From Kribbella sandramycini (GTDB lineage: Bacteria > Actinomycetota > Actinomycetes > Propionibacteriales > Kribbellaceae): a DNA stretch of 64,000 nt. The position numbers and the translations under genes were made by a program. This document shows positions 8,902-16,743 of the stretch, in pieces. The first letter of the stretch is position 1; each line of letters starts with the position of its first letter. Where the stretch lies: positions 1-64,000 of the forward strand of contig NZ_JABJRC010000003.1 of NCBI RefSeq assembly GCF_013131805.1, given 5' to 3'. The notes below the pieces were generated by a model. That model ran no database searches. It was not told the DNA's origin and was given only the letters and a program-made list of their open reading frames with translations.

Positions 8902-9959
8902 CTCTGTACGCCGACCTCCAGGTGACCCGAGGCACCTTCGAACTCGACATCGACCTCACCATCGCCCCCGGCGAGGTGGTCGCTCTCCTCGGCCCCAACG
9001 GTGCCGGCAAGACCACCGCACTGCGCGCCATCGCCGGCCTCCTCCCCCTTAACGCCGGTCGCATCAGCCTGGACGACGACCGGTGGGACGAACCGCCGAA
9101 GACCTTCCGGACGCCGGACCGGCGTCCGATCGGCGTCGTCTTCCAGGACTACCTGCTCTTCGACCACCTCTCCTGTCTGGAGAACGTCGCTTTCGGACTC
9201 CGCGCCCGCGGCATCGACAAACACCTGGCCCGGACCGAGGCCGCCCGCTGGCTCGAGACCGTCGGCCTCGCCGAGTACGGACGCCGTCGCCCACGCTCGC
9301 TCTCCGGCGGCCAAGCCCAGCGGGTCGCCCTGGCGCGCGCGCTCGCGACCAGCCCCGACGTACTGCTCCTCGACGAGCCACTCGCCGCCCTGGACGCCAG
9401 TACGACGCTCCACGTGCGCGCCGAGCTCGGACAGCACCTCCAGCGGTTCACCGGCCGCACACTGCTCGTCACCCACGACCCACTCGACGCCATGGTGCTC
9501 GCCGACCGCCTCGTCATCATCGAGGCCGGTCGCATCGTCCAGGACGGCGCTCCGGCCGAGATCGCCCGTAGACCGCGCACCGAGTACGTCGCGCAACTCG
9601 TCGGCCTCAATCTGTACCGCGGCACCGCCACGGGCACCCGCGTCGCCCTCAGCGACGGCGGCACCATCACCCTGGCCGAACCAGCCGACGGCCCGGTCCA
9701 CGTCGCCTTCCCACCCATTGCGGTCAGCCTCTACCCGGAGCCGCCGTCCGGCAGCCCCCGCAATACCTGGCCGGCCACCGTCACCGGAATCGAGCAGCAC
9801 GCCCACACCGTCCGGCTGACCCTGGACGCCGCGCCGTCCGGTCCATCGACACTCCTCGCCGATATCACCCCCGCCGCTCTGGCCGATCTGCACCCCACAC
9901 CGGGTCAGCTCCTGCACGCCACCCTCAAAGCCACCGAAGTCACCAGTTACCCCACCTGA
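8898..9959 (+). CDS. modC: Molybdate ABC transporter ATP-binding protein
   Basis: The 353-residue protein has an N-terminal ABC ATPase domain and a C-terminal TOBE-like domain. Visible motifs are Walker A GPNGAGKTT (about residues 34-42), the Q-loop VFQDYLLF, the signature LSGGQAQRVALARAL, Walker B VLLLDEPLAALD and the H-loop LVTHD. Residues about 235-353 match the molybdate-sensing TOBE region of ModC. It energises uptake by ModAB. The ATG overlaps the modB stop. Start and length are as expected for the family. Confidence 0.94.
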   Translation: MTLYADLQVTRGTFELDIDLTIAPGEVVALLGPNGAGKTTALRAIAGLLPLNAGRISLDDDRWDEPPKTFRTPDRRPIGVVFQDYLLFDHLSCLENVAFGLRARGIDKHLARTEAARWLETVGLAEYGRRRPRSLSGGQAQRVALARALATSPDVLLLDEPLAALDASTTLHVRAELGQHLQRFTGRTLLVTHDPLDAMVLADRLVIIEAGRIVQDGAPAEIARRPRTEYVAQLVGLNLYRGTATGTRVALSDGGTITLAEPADGPVHVAFPPIAVSLYPEPPSGSPRNTWPATVTGIEQHAHTVRLTLDAAPSGPSTLLADITPAALADLHPTPGQLLHATLKATEVTSYPT

Positions 9960-10016
9960 CTGCAACAACCTGCAAGTCGCCTTGCCGTGACCCTCTGTAT
10001 ATGGCTGGATGCATCT

Positions 10017-10514
10017 GTGAAGACACTGGGGGCGATTGTGCTGGCGGTCGGCTGTGTGACCGCCTGCTCATGGGGTGACGGTCCACTGCAGGTCGGCGAC
10101 GGGCACATGACGGTCTGCCAGCCGCAGGCCGCGAAGAACGTCGACGCGACACTCGGCAACGACGTCATCACCAACACCGGTAAAGAAGCGATGGTGATCA
10201 AGAAGGTCAGCACAGTGGAGGCCATCGGCCTCAAGCTGGCCGATGCGGTCATCATGCCGATCCACGAGCAAACCCTGGTCGGAGTGGCGGGCAGCTGGCC
10301 ACCGAAGCAGGCAGCCGGTTGGGGCGCCCAGCAGCCGGCCGTCGGGTACAGCGTGCCGCCGAAGAGCGAGATGAACCTGGTCGTGCACCTCGTCCGCGAC
10401 CAGGCCGTCACCGAGGCGAGCCTCAAGGCGCTGCGCGTCGAGTACACCATCGGTCACCGTTCGTATCAGCTGGAAACCAACACCACGCTGAATCTGCGGC
10501 CGAGGTGCTCCTAG
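10017..10514 (+). CDS. Putative lipoprotein of unknown function
   Basis: With the GTG at 10017 the product has 165 residues and begins with a lysine and a hydrophobic stretch ending in the lipobox VTAC. A start 30 bp upstream would place ten residues, including a cysteine, before the signal sequence and is less likely. The mature part is rich in Val, Lys and Gly and has two further cysteines that could pair. No domain is recognised. It stands alone between modC and ligA. Confidence 0.72.
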   Translation: MKTLGAIVLAVGCVTACSWGDGPLQVGDGHMTVCQPQAAKNVDATLGNDVITNTGKEAMVIKKVSTVEAIGLKLADAVIMPIHEQTLVGVAGSWPPKQAAGWGAQQPAVGYSVPPKSEMNLVVHLVRDQAVTEASLKALRVEYTIGHRSYQLETNTTLNLRPRCS

Positions 10515-10550
10515 CCCGGAAATGTCCCCTACGGGCGGTAGCGTCTGCTT

Positions 10551-12545
10551 GTGGATGTTGGGGAGCGGATTCAAGAGCTGGCGGGGCGGATCGTCGAGTG
10601 GCGCGACTCCTACTACCGGGGTGAGCCGGTGGTGGCGGACGCGGAGTACGACGCCGTCGAGGACGAACTGCGCGAGCTGATCGCGGCGCACCCGGAGCTG
10701 ACCCCAGTGCCGAACCCGCTGGACGCGGTCGGCGCCCCGGCGGTGCTGCACGCGCCGATCCGGCACTCCCGGCCGATGCTGTCGCTGGAGAAGGCCACCA
10801 AGCCCGAACAGGTGGAGGCCTTCTTCGCGCGCTTCCCCGGCCAGCCGGTCGTGGTGATGCCGAAGCTGGATGGGCTGTCGCTGGCGCTGGTCTACGAAGA
10901 CGGTCGCTTCGCCCGGGCGATCACCCGTGGCGACGGAACCACCGGTGACGACGTGACGCCGCTGGTGCGCGCGCTGGCGGACGGCGTCCCCCAGAAACTG
11001 GATGCCCCCGGCCGAGTCGAGGTGCGCGGTGAGGCGGTCATGCTGCGCTCGACCTTCGCCGCCTACAACGAGGCCCACCCGGACAAGCCGCTGATCAACC
11101 CGCGCAACGCCGCTGCGGGCACACTGCGCGCCAAAGACCCGGCAACGGTCGCCGAACGGCGGCTGCAGTTCCTGGCCTTCGATCTGCAGACCGACCCGGA
11201 CAGCACCGAGTCCGACCTGGAGCAGGGTCTCCAGGCCCTCGGCTTCACCGCAGCCGACATGCGGCACTGTGACGACGCCGCAGCGGCCCAAGAGGTCATC
11301 ACAGCAATCGAGCAGCAGCGCAACGACCTCGACTACGACCTCGACGGCGCCGTGCTGCGGTTGGCGGATCGCGACGCGTTCGCCGCCGCGGGCACCCGCT
11401 CCAGCTCGCCGCGCGGCGCTCTGGCGTTCAAGTTCGCCGCCGAGGAGAAGACGACGATCCTGGCGGACGTCGTCTGGGACGTGGGCAAAACCGGCAAGAT
11501 CGCCCCGGTCGCCTGGCTGGAGCCGGTGTTCGTCGGCGGTACGACGGTCACCCGCGCCACGCTGTCGAACCAGGAGGTGATCCGGGCTCGCGACGTCAAG
11601 ATCGGTGACACCGTACTGGTCCGCCGCGCCGGTGATGTGATCCCGTTCGTCGCCGGAGTGCTCGACGCGTCCCGGCGTACCGGCGAAGAGCGCGACATCG
11701 TGCCGCCGACGCACTGCCCGTCCTGCAACGAGCCGCTGACCGAGCAGGGCAACAGCCGCGAGCTGTTCTGCACCAACGTCGCCTGCCCGGCGCAGACCGT
11801 CCGCCGACTCATCCACTGGGCCTCCCGGGCCGCCGCGGACATCGACGCGGTCGGCGGCGTCTGGATCGAGCGGCTCGCCGAGGCCGGCATCCTCGAACAC
11901 CCGTCGGACTTCTACGGTCTGACCAAGGAGCGGCTGCTCGAGTTCGACCGGATCGGCGAGGTCTCCGCGACCCGCATGATCGAGTCGATCGACACCAGCC
12001 GCCAGGTCGGGCTCCGCCGCGCGCTGATCGGGCTCGCCATCCCGATGGCCTCCGAAGGCACCGCCAGCAGGCTCTGCCGGGCCGGCTTCGGCTCGCTGGA
12101 GGCCGTCCTGGAGTCAGGTGTGGACGGCGTCGTCGCAGTCGACGACATCGGCCCCAAGGTCGCCGCCTCCCTGATCGAGCACCTCACCCGCCTCGAACCC
12201 GAGCTGGAGCGCCTGCGGGCCGCAGGTGTCTCCCTCGACGTCCGCGAGGAAGACCTGCCCCCCGTCGTCGCAGCGGGTGCGCCGTTGGCCGGCAAGACGG
12301 TAGTGGTGACCGGCTCGATCAGCGACCCGCGGACCGGTGAGAAGGTCGCGCGTCCGGTCTTCCAGCGGCTCTGCGAGAAGGCCGGCGCGACGATCGCGTC
12401 GTCCGTCTCCGCGAGTACCGACATGCTCATCACCGGCGCGGATGTCGGCGCCGCGAAGATCACCAAGGCCGAGAAGCTCGAAGTGGCCGTGGTGGACCAG
12501 TCCGAGATCTGGTCCCAGCTGTTCGAAGCGGGGGTCACTCCCTAA
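10551..12545 (+). CDS. ligA: NAD-dependent DNA ligase
   Basis: This 664-residue enzyme seals DNA nicks using NAD. Domain order is: Ia and adenylation domain with the KLDG motif (nucleophile Lys105), OB fold (FKFAAEEKTTILADVVWDVGKTGKIAPVA), a four-cysteine zinc finger (CPSC...FCTNVACP, about residues 390-412), HhH region and C-terminal BRCT domain (about residues 580-660). Length is normal for LigA. It starts at GTG 10551 with no obvious operon partner. Actinobacteria often carry more than one ligA; whether this is the essential copy cannot be told from the window. Confidence 0.93.
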   Translation: MDVGERIQELAGRIVEWRDSYYRGEPVVADAEYDAVEDELRELIAAHPELTPVPNPLDAVGAPAVLHAPIRHSRPMLSLEKATKPEQVEAFFARFPGQPVVVMPKLDGLSLALVYEDGRFARAITRGDGTTGDDVTPLVRALADGVPQKLDAPGRVEVRGEAVMLRSTFAAYNEAHPDKPLINPRNAAAGTLRAKDPATVAERRLQFLAFDLQTDPDSTESDLEQGLQALGFTAADMRHCDDAAAAQEVITAIEQQRNDLDYDLDGAVLRLADRDAFAAAGTRSSSPRGALAFKFAAEEKTTILADVVWDVGKTGKIAPVAWLEPVFVGGTTVTRATLSNQEVIRARDVKIGDTVLVRRAGDVIPFVAGVLDASRRTGEERDIVPPTHCPSCNEPLTEQGNSRELFCTNVACPAQTVRRLIHWASRAAADIDAVGGVWIERLAEAGILEHPSDFYGLTKERLLEFDRIGEVSATRMIESIDTSRQVGLRRALIGLAIPMASEGTASRLCRAGFGSLEAVLESGVDGVVAVDDIGPKVAASLIEHLTRLEPELERLRAAGVSLDVREEDLPPVVAAGAPLAGKTVVVTGSISDPRTGEKVARPVFQRLCEKAGATIASSVSASTDMLITGADVGAAKITKAEKLEVAVVDQSEIWSQLFEAGVTP

Positions 12546-12630
12546 CGCTTGCGCCTGGATCGAACAGATTGCCGCCCACCCAGTCGAACGATCAGGCTCG
12601 ACGCACTGTCGAACTGATCGGGGTGGATTT

Positions 12631-13665
12631 GTGCGCAAGACAGCAGTTCTGATCGCATTCGGGCTCGCAGCAACGACGCTGAGCGTTCCAGTGCATGCGG
12701 CTGCCAAACCGGCCGCGGATTGTGTGGCAACCGTCCTGCCGTTCCCACCGGGGATGCCCACCGGCAGCCGCACGGATGTGACCAAGGCCGACGACACGGG
12801 CCGGTACGTCGTCGGCCGCGTGCTCTCGGACGAGGGCACCTGGCCGGTGCTCTGGGCGGACGGCGTCGCCCGGCTCCTCGAGGACGCACCAGGATCGGAC
12901 GCCAGCGTCGTCGACGTGAACAGCAGCGGCACAGTGCTCGGAGTGAGCCTGGCCAAGGACGGTACGACGCTGCCGTGGGTGTTCGCCAACGGCGTCTACA
13001 AAGAACTGGTCCAGCCGGACTACATGGGCGGTACGACCAGCCCTACGGCCATCAACAACCGGGGTGACGTCGTCGGCGCCGGTATGAGCACAGTCACCGA
13101 TGCGCCCGCGTCCCTGCTCTGGCCGGCCGGCGGCCCGGCGCGGGTGCTGTACACGCCGGACGACGAGCCGTCGTTCGTCACCGATATCAACGACGCCGGT
13201 GTGGTGATCGGATCGACCAAGATCATCATCAACGGCAGGGACTACGACATCGGCATCCGCTGGACGGACTGGACCCAGGAGGGCGAGCGCGTCTACGGCC
13301 AGGACAAGAGCATCAGCCAGCTCACCGAGATCCGCGGCAACTACACCGGCGGCAACCAACGATCTCTGGACACCGGACTCTTCGGCGGTCTCATCTGGGA
13401 CGACCTGCGGGAGCGATTCCACTCGGTCCCCACCGCCACCGGCGTGCTCAACAACAGTGGTGACGCCGTCGCGAGCACCGACGAGGGCGAGGACGTCGTG
13501 GTCGCCTTCGACGGGACCAAGCGCTGGGTGTTCCCGGAGCGCACCCGGATCGCGACGCTGATGGATCGCACCCGCGCGCTCGGCCCGCAGGCGGCCGGGA
13601 CCAACGGCGGATTCAACGCCGAACGAGCCGTGCTCTGGCACGGTTGTAACGACGCGATGCGCTGA
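12631..13665 (+). CDS. Secreted protein with HAF-like extracellular repeats
   Basis: From the GTG at 12631 the product has 344 residues, with a Sec signal peptide ending near HAAAKPA (about residue 25). The mature protein contains several repeats of the pattern INNRGDVVGAG, INDAGVVIGST, LNNSGDAVAST, like the HAF repeat of extracellular bacterial proteins, which probably folds as a beta-propeller. No catalytic residues are evident. The gene is monocistronic. A longer open frame upstream lies in the ligA coding region and is not the true start. Confidence 0.72.
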   Translation: MRKTAVLIAFGLAATTLSVPVHAAAKPAADCVATVLPFPPGMPTGSRTDVTKADDTGRYVVGRVLSDEGTWPVLWADGVARLLEDAPGSDASVVDVNSSGTVLGVSLAKDGTTLPWVFANGVYKELVQPDYMGGTTSPTAINNRGDVVGAGMSTVTDAPASLLWPAGGPARVLYTPDDEPSFVTDINDAGVVIGSTKIIINGRDYDIGIRWTDWTQEGERVYGQDKSISQLTEIRGNYTGGNQRSLDTGLFGGLIWDDLRERFHSVPTATGVLNNSGDAVASTDEGEDVVVAFDGTKRWVFPERTRIATLMDRTRALGPQAAGTNGGFNAERAVLWHGCNDAMR

Positions 13666-13717
13666 CGCAAACGAATGAATCCACTGCTACGAGGCAGGTA
13701 AGGCGAAGTTACGGCTT

Positions 13718-13727
13718 GTGACGTCAC
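13718..13727. promoter_or_regulatory. Perfect 10-bp palindrome upstream of the class III lanthipeptide operon
   Basis: GTGACGTCAC is fully symmetric and lies about 190 bp before the lanKC start, in a locally AT-richer 250-bp intergenic region (13666-13919). TAGTAT at 13812-13817 could serve as a -10 box, but no good -35 is correctly spaced. The palindrome may be an operator for the operon's regulator or an unrelated factor. Confidence 0.3.
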
Positions 13728-13919
13728 TGCGACGGATTGACATCATGTCTCAGCCTGATTCGCGCTCAGAACGCTCGAAAACGTAACGAAGAGTGTTTAC
13801 TTACCCACTCGTAGTATGTGGATTCTTCACACCAGAGTGATGACATCGTGCACTACGCCGCCCTCTCCCGAGGCCCCCAAGATGTTCCGGGGCAACCACG
13901 GAAGGGGGGTCGAACAGTT

Positions 13920-16505
13920 ATGCGTGACGATGCGCAGAGTTACGAGTTTTACTGCCTGGCGGATCGGACGTTCTACGACACTCCGACCAACCGTGGCGCC
14001 GACCATCCCGACTTCGAGCCGGCCACCCGGCCGGTGCCGGCAGGCTGGCAGCACGCCCCCGGCGAGACCTGGATGCACTACGCGCCGGAGGGGCTGCAGC
14101 TGCCGCAGCAGGGCTGGAAGATCCACGTTTCGGCCCGCCTCGCGGATGTCGAGCGAACGCTGGAGACCGTCTGGGCGTACTGCGTCCCGCGCGGGATCGC
14201 GTTCAAGTTCCTCCGCAACGAGGCCGTCCTGGTGATGGCCAACTCCAAGGCCGCCCCGCGCGGCTCCAGCGGCAAGCTGGTCACGATCTACCCGGCCGAC
14301 GAGGCCCAGCTGGAGCTCGTGCTCAAGGAGCTCGACGACCTGCTCGACGACGTCCGCGGGCCGTACATCCTGAGCGACCTGCGCTACGGCGAGGGCGCGC
14401 TCTTCGTCCGGTACGGCGCTTTCGTCAGCCGCTTCTGCCTGTCGCCGACCGGTGAGCGGGTGCTCGCGCTGGAGGACGACCACGGCCAGCTCGTCCCGGA
14501 CCACCGCGGCCCGACGTTCAGCATGCCGCCGTGGGTGGCGCTGCCGACGTTCCTGCAACCGCATCTGGACGCGCGGAACGCCGTCACCACCAACGACCTG
14601 GCGTACTCGATCGAGAGCGTCATCCAGTTCTCCAACGGCGGCGGCGTGTACCTCGGCCACCACAACGAGACCGGCGATCGCGTCGTCCTCAAGGAGGGCC
14701 GGCCGCATGCCGGGCTGGACATCTCCGGCCGCGACGCCGTGGCCCGGATCGCCCACGAACACGAGATCCTCGAGCGCCTGCAGGGCCTCGACGTGGTCCC
14801 GAAGACCTACGAGCATCTCGAGCTCGGCGAGCACCACTTCCTCGTCCAGGAGCACATCGACTCGGTGTCGCTGCAGCGCGAGCTGGTGAGCCGCTATCCG
14901 CTCAGCCGTCCCGACGCGACCGAGGCCGACCGGGCCGCGTTCGCCGAATGGGCGACGCAGGCCGTCGAGCAGGTGACGAAGGCGGTCGGCCAGTTGCACG
15001 ACCGCGGCGTCGTCTTCTGCGACCTGCATCCGGACAACGTCCTCCTGGACGCCGACGGCCGGATGGTGCTGATCGACTTCGAGGTCGCGACGCTCGCGAA
15101 GGACAAGGCGCGCTCCACCCTCGCCCATCCCGGGTACGCCGCACCGGCGGACCGCCAAGGGGTCGAGGTCGACCGCTACGCGCTCGCGTGCATCACGCTC
15201 GGCGTCTACGCGCCGCAGACGACCATCCTGCTGAACTTCCATCCCGGTAAGGCGTTCCAGCTTGCCGACATGATCACCGAAACCTTCCCGGTGCCGAGGG
15301 CAACGATCGACGCGGCGGTTCGCACGGTCGTCGGGCCCGAGGTGACGAGCGATCCGGAGCTGGCCGAGCTGGCCCTGCCCGGCAAGGCCGAGTGGGCCGA
15401 TGTCCGCGCCGCGCTGACCAAGGCGATCACCGCCTCGGCAACGCCGGAGCGCACCGACCGGCTCTTCCCCGGCGACATCGCGCAGTTCCGCTCCGGCGGT
15501 GGTATCAACCTCGCGACCGGCGCCGCCGGCGTCCTGTACGCGCTGGCCAAGACCGATGCGGGCCGCTTTCCGGAGTACGAGGAGTGGCTGCGCAAGCAGA
15601 GCCTCGACACCGAGGCCGGCCCCGGCCTGTACGACGGTCTGCACGGCGTCGCCCACGTGCTCGACGAGCTCGGCCACCGGCAGGACGCGCTCGACCTCGT
15701 CGACCGCACACTCGCCGACGACTGGAGCACCCGTGAGCTCGGGTTGCACTCCGGTCTGTCCGGCATCGGTCTGAGCCTGCTGCATTTCGACACCGAGCCC
15801 GCCCTGCGGGCCCAGGCGGTCCGGGTCCTCGACCTGGTCGCCGAGCGGCTCGGCGATATCGACGACGTCCCGGAGCTCAGCGGCGGGCAGTTCCCGCGGG
15901 CCGGGCTGATGTACGGCTCCTCCGGCCCGGCGCTGCTCTTCCTGGAGGCCTTCGAGCGGCTCGGCGACACCGGCCTGCTCGACCTGGCCGAGATCGCCAT
16001 CCGGCAGGACCTGCGGCGCTGTACGCCGACGCCGGAGGGGATGATCCAGGTCAACCAGGGCTGGCGGACGCTGCCGTACCTCGAAGAGGGCTCGGCCGGT
16101 ATCGCCCTGGCGCTGCAGCGCTACCTGCGGCACCGGCCGAACGACGAGCTGGCCGCGATCCTCGCGCAGCTCGAGCGGGTCGCCCACTGTTCCTTCTACG
16201 TCCAGCCCGGCCTGTTCATGGGGCGCGCCGGTCTGCTCCTCACCGCCGCGGCACTCGGCGCGGAGCAGGCAACGGTCGACGACCTGGTGTACGGCCTCGG
16301 CTGGCACGCGATGCCGTACGCCGGCGGTCTCGCGTTTCCCGGTCAGCAGCTGCTCCGGCTGTCGATGGACCTGTCGACCGGATCAGCCGGCGTCCTGCTG
16401 GCCCTGGGATCGGCGCTGCACACAGCGCCCGCATCCCTCCCGTTCCTCGGACCTCCCCAGTGGTCCGAGTCTTCATCCCGACTATTCGCACCGAAGGAGG
16501 TGTAG
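13920..16505 (+). CDS. lanKC: Class III lanthipeptide synthetase (lyase-kinase-cyclase)
   Basis: The ATG at 13920 follows a GAAGGGGGG ribosome site and gives 861 residues, normal for LanKC. The N-terminal lyase region (about 1-210) starts with YEFYCLADRTFYDTP, as in RamC. A Ser/Thr kinase-like domain follows: VVLKEG, catalytic loop CDLHPDN with Asp368, and DFE at 386-388 instead of DFG. The C-terminal LanC-like domain (about 510-850) lacks the Cys-Cys-His zinc ligands, as class III enzymes do. It would phosphorylate Ser/Thr of the precursor encoded 3 bp downstream, eliminate phosphate and form lanthionine or labionin. An upstream in-frame GTG would add 34 unconserved residues. Confidence 0.95.
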   Translation: MRDDAQSYEFYCLADRTFYDTPTNRGADHPDFEPATRPVPAGWQHAPGETWMHYAPEGLQLPQQGWKIHVSARLADVERTLETVWAYCVPRGIAFKFLRNEAVLVMANSKAAPRGSSGKLVTIYPADEAQLELVLKELDDLLDDVRGPYILSDLRYGEGALFVRYGAFVSRFCLSPTGERVLALEDDHGQLVPDHRGPTFSMPPWVALPTFLQPHLDARNAVTTNDLAYSIESVIQFSNGGGVYLGHHNETGDRVVLKEGRPHAGLDISGRDAVARIAHEHEILERLQGLDVVPKTYEHLELGEHHFLVQEHIDSVSLQRELVSRYPLSRPDATEADRAAFAEWATQAVEQVTKAVGQLHDRGVVFCDLHPDNVLLDADGRMVLIDFEVATLAKDKARSTLAHPGYAAPADRQGVEVDRYALACITLGVYAPQTTILLNFHPGKAFQLADMITETFPVPRATIDAAVRTVVGPEVTSDPELAELALPGKAEWADVRAALTKAITASATPERTDRLFPGDIAQFRSGGGINLATGAAGVLYALAKTDAGRFPEYEEWLRKQSLDTEAGPGLYDGLHGVAHVLDELGHRQDALDLVDRTLADDWSTRELGLHSGLSGIGLSLLHFDTEPALRAQAVRVLDLVAERLGDIDDVPELSGGQFPRAGLMYGSSGPALLFLEAFERLGDTGLLDLAEIAIRQDLRRCTPTPEGMIQVNQGWRTLPYLEEGSAGIALALQRYLRHRPNDELAAILAQLERVAHCSFYVQPGLFMGRAGLLLTAAALGAEQATVDDLVYGLGWHAMPYAGGLAFPGQQLLRLSMDLSTGSAGVLLALGSALHTAPASLPFLGPPQWSESSSRLFAPKEV

Positions 16506-16508
16506 ACA

Positions 16509-16643
16509 ATGGCACTTCTCGACCTTCAGGGCCTCGAGACCCCGGGTTACGGCGGCGGCCACCACCACGGCGGCTCCACGCTGACCGTGCTTGGCTGCGG
16601 TTCGCAGCGCCCGAGCAACCTGAGCCTTCTGCTCTGCCACTGA
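16509..16643 (+). CDS. lanA: Class III lanthipeptide precursor (SapB/flavipeptin type)
   Basis: This 44-residue peptide starts at ATG 16509, just after an AAGGAGG ribosome site inside the end of lanKC. The leader begins MALLDLQGLETP and contains the LLDLQGLE helix recognised by LanKC enzymes. The core has two S-x2-S/T-x3-C units: S23-x2-T26-x3-C30 and S36-x2-S39-x3-C43, the SapB ring pattern. Pro12 ends the conserved leader and suits cleavage by the downstream prolyl oligopeptidase. A Gly/His stretch with three consecutive His (residues 18-20) separates Pro12 from the first ring. Pro35 lies between the rings. Confidence 0.95.
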   Translation: MALLDLQGLETPGYGGGHHHGGSTLTVLGCGSQRPSNLSLLLCH

Positions 16644-16649
16644 TCGATT

Positions 16650-16663
16650 CCTGGGTAACCAGG
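16650..16663 (+). promoter_or_regulatory. Small hairpin with GUAA tetraloop after the precursor gene
   Basis: CCTGG-GTAA-CCAGG forms a five-bp stem closed by a GNRA tetraloop, six bases after the precursor stop codon. With the following 13-bp stem it makes a double-hairpin 3' region that could protect the precursor mRNA from exonucleases. Confidence 0.4.
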
Positions 16664-16671
16664 TTCTCGAA

Positions 16672-16704
16672 GGCCCTGGGTGGGCGGCATACCCACCCAG
16701 GGCC
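16672..16704 (+). terminator. 13-bp perfect stem between precursor and protease genes
   Basis: Bases 16672-16684 pair perfectly with 16692-16704 around a 7-base loop. No U-run follows, and the protease ribosome site comes about 30 bases later. It therefore looks like a partial terminator or a processing/stability element that would leave the precursor transcript more abundant than the downstream genes. Confidence 0.65.
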
Positions 16705-16743
16705 GAACCTGTCTCCGGATCGGCACTCTCGACCGAAGGAGAT

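Noticed and set aside
10068..11900. Long minus-strand frame opposite ligA
   Set aside because: No motif, biased composition, and it fully overlaps a clear DNA ligase.
13827..16307. Minus-strand frame of over 800 codons opposite lanKC
   Set aside because: Composition typical of antisense high-GC frames; lanKC motifs are clear on the plus strand.
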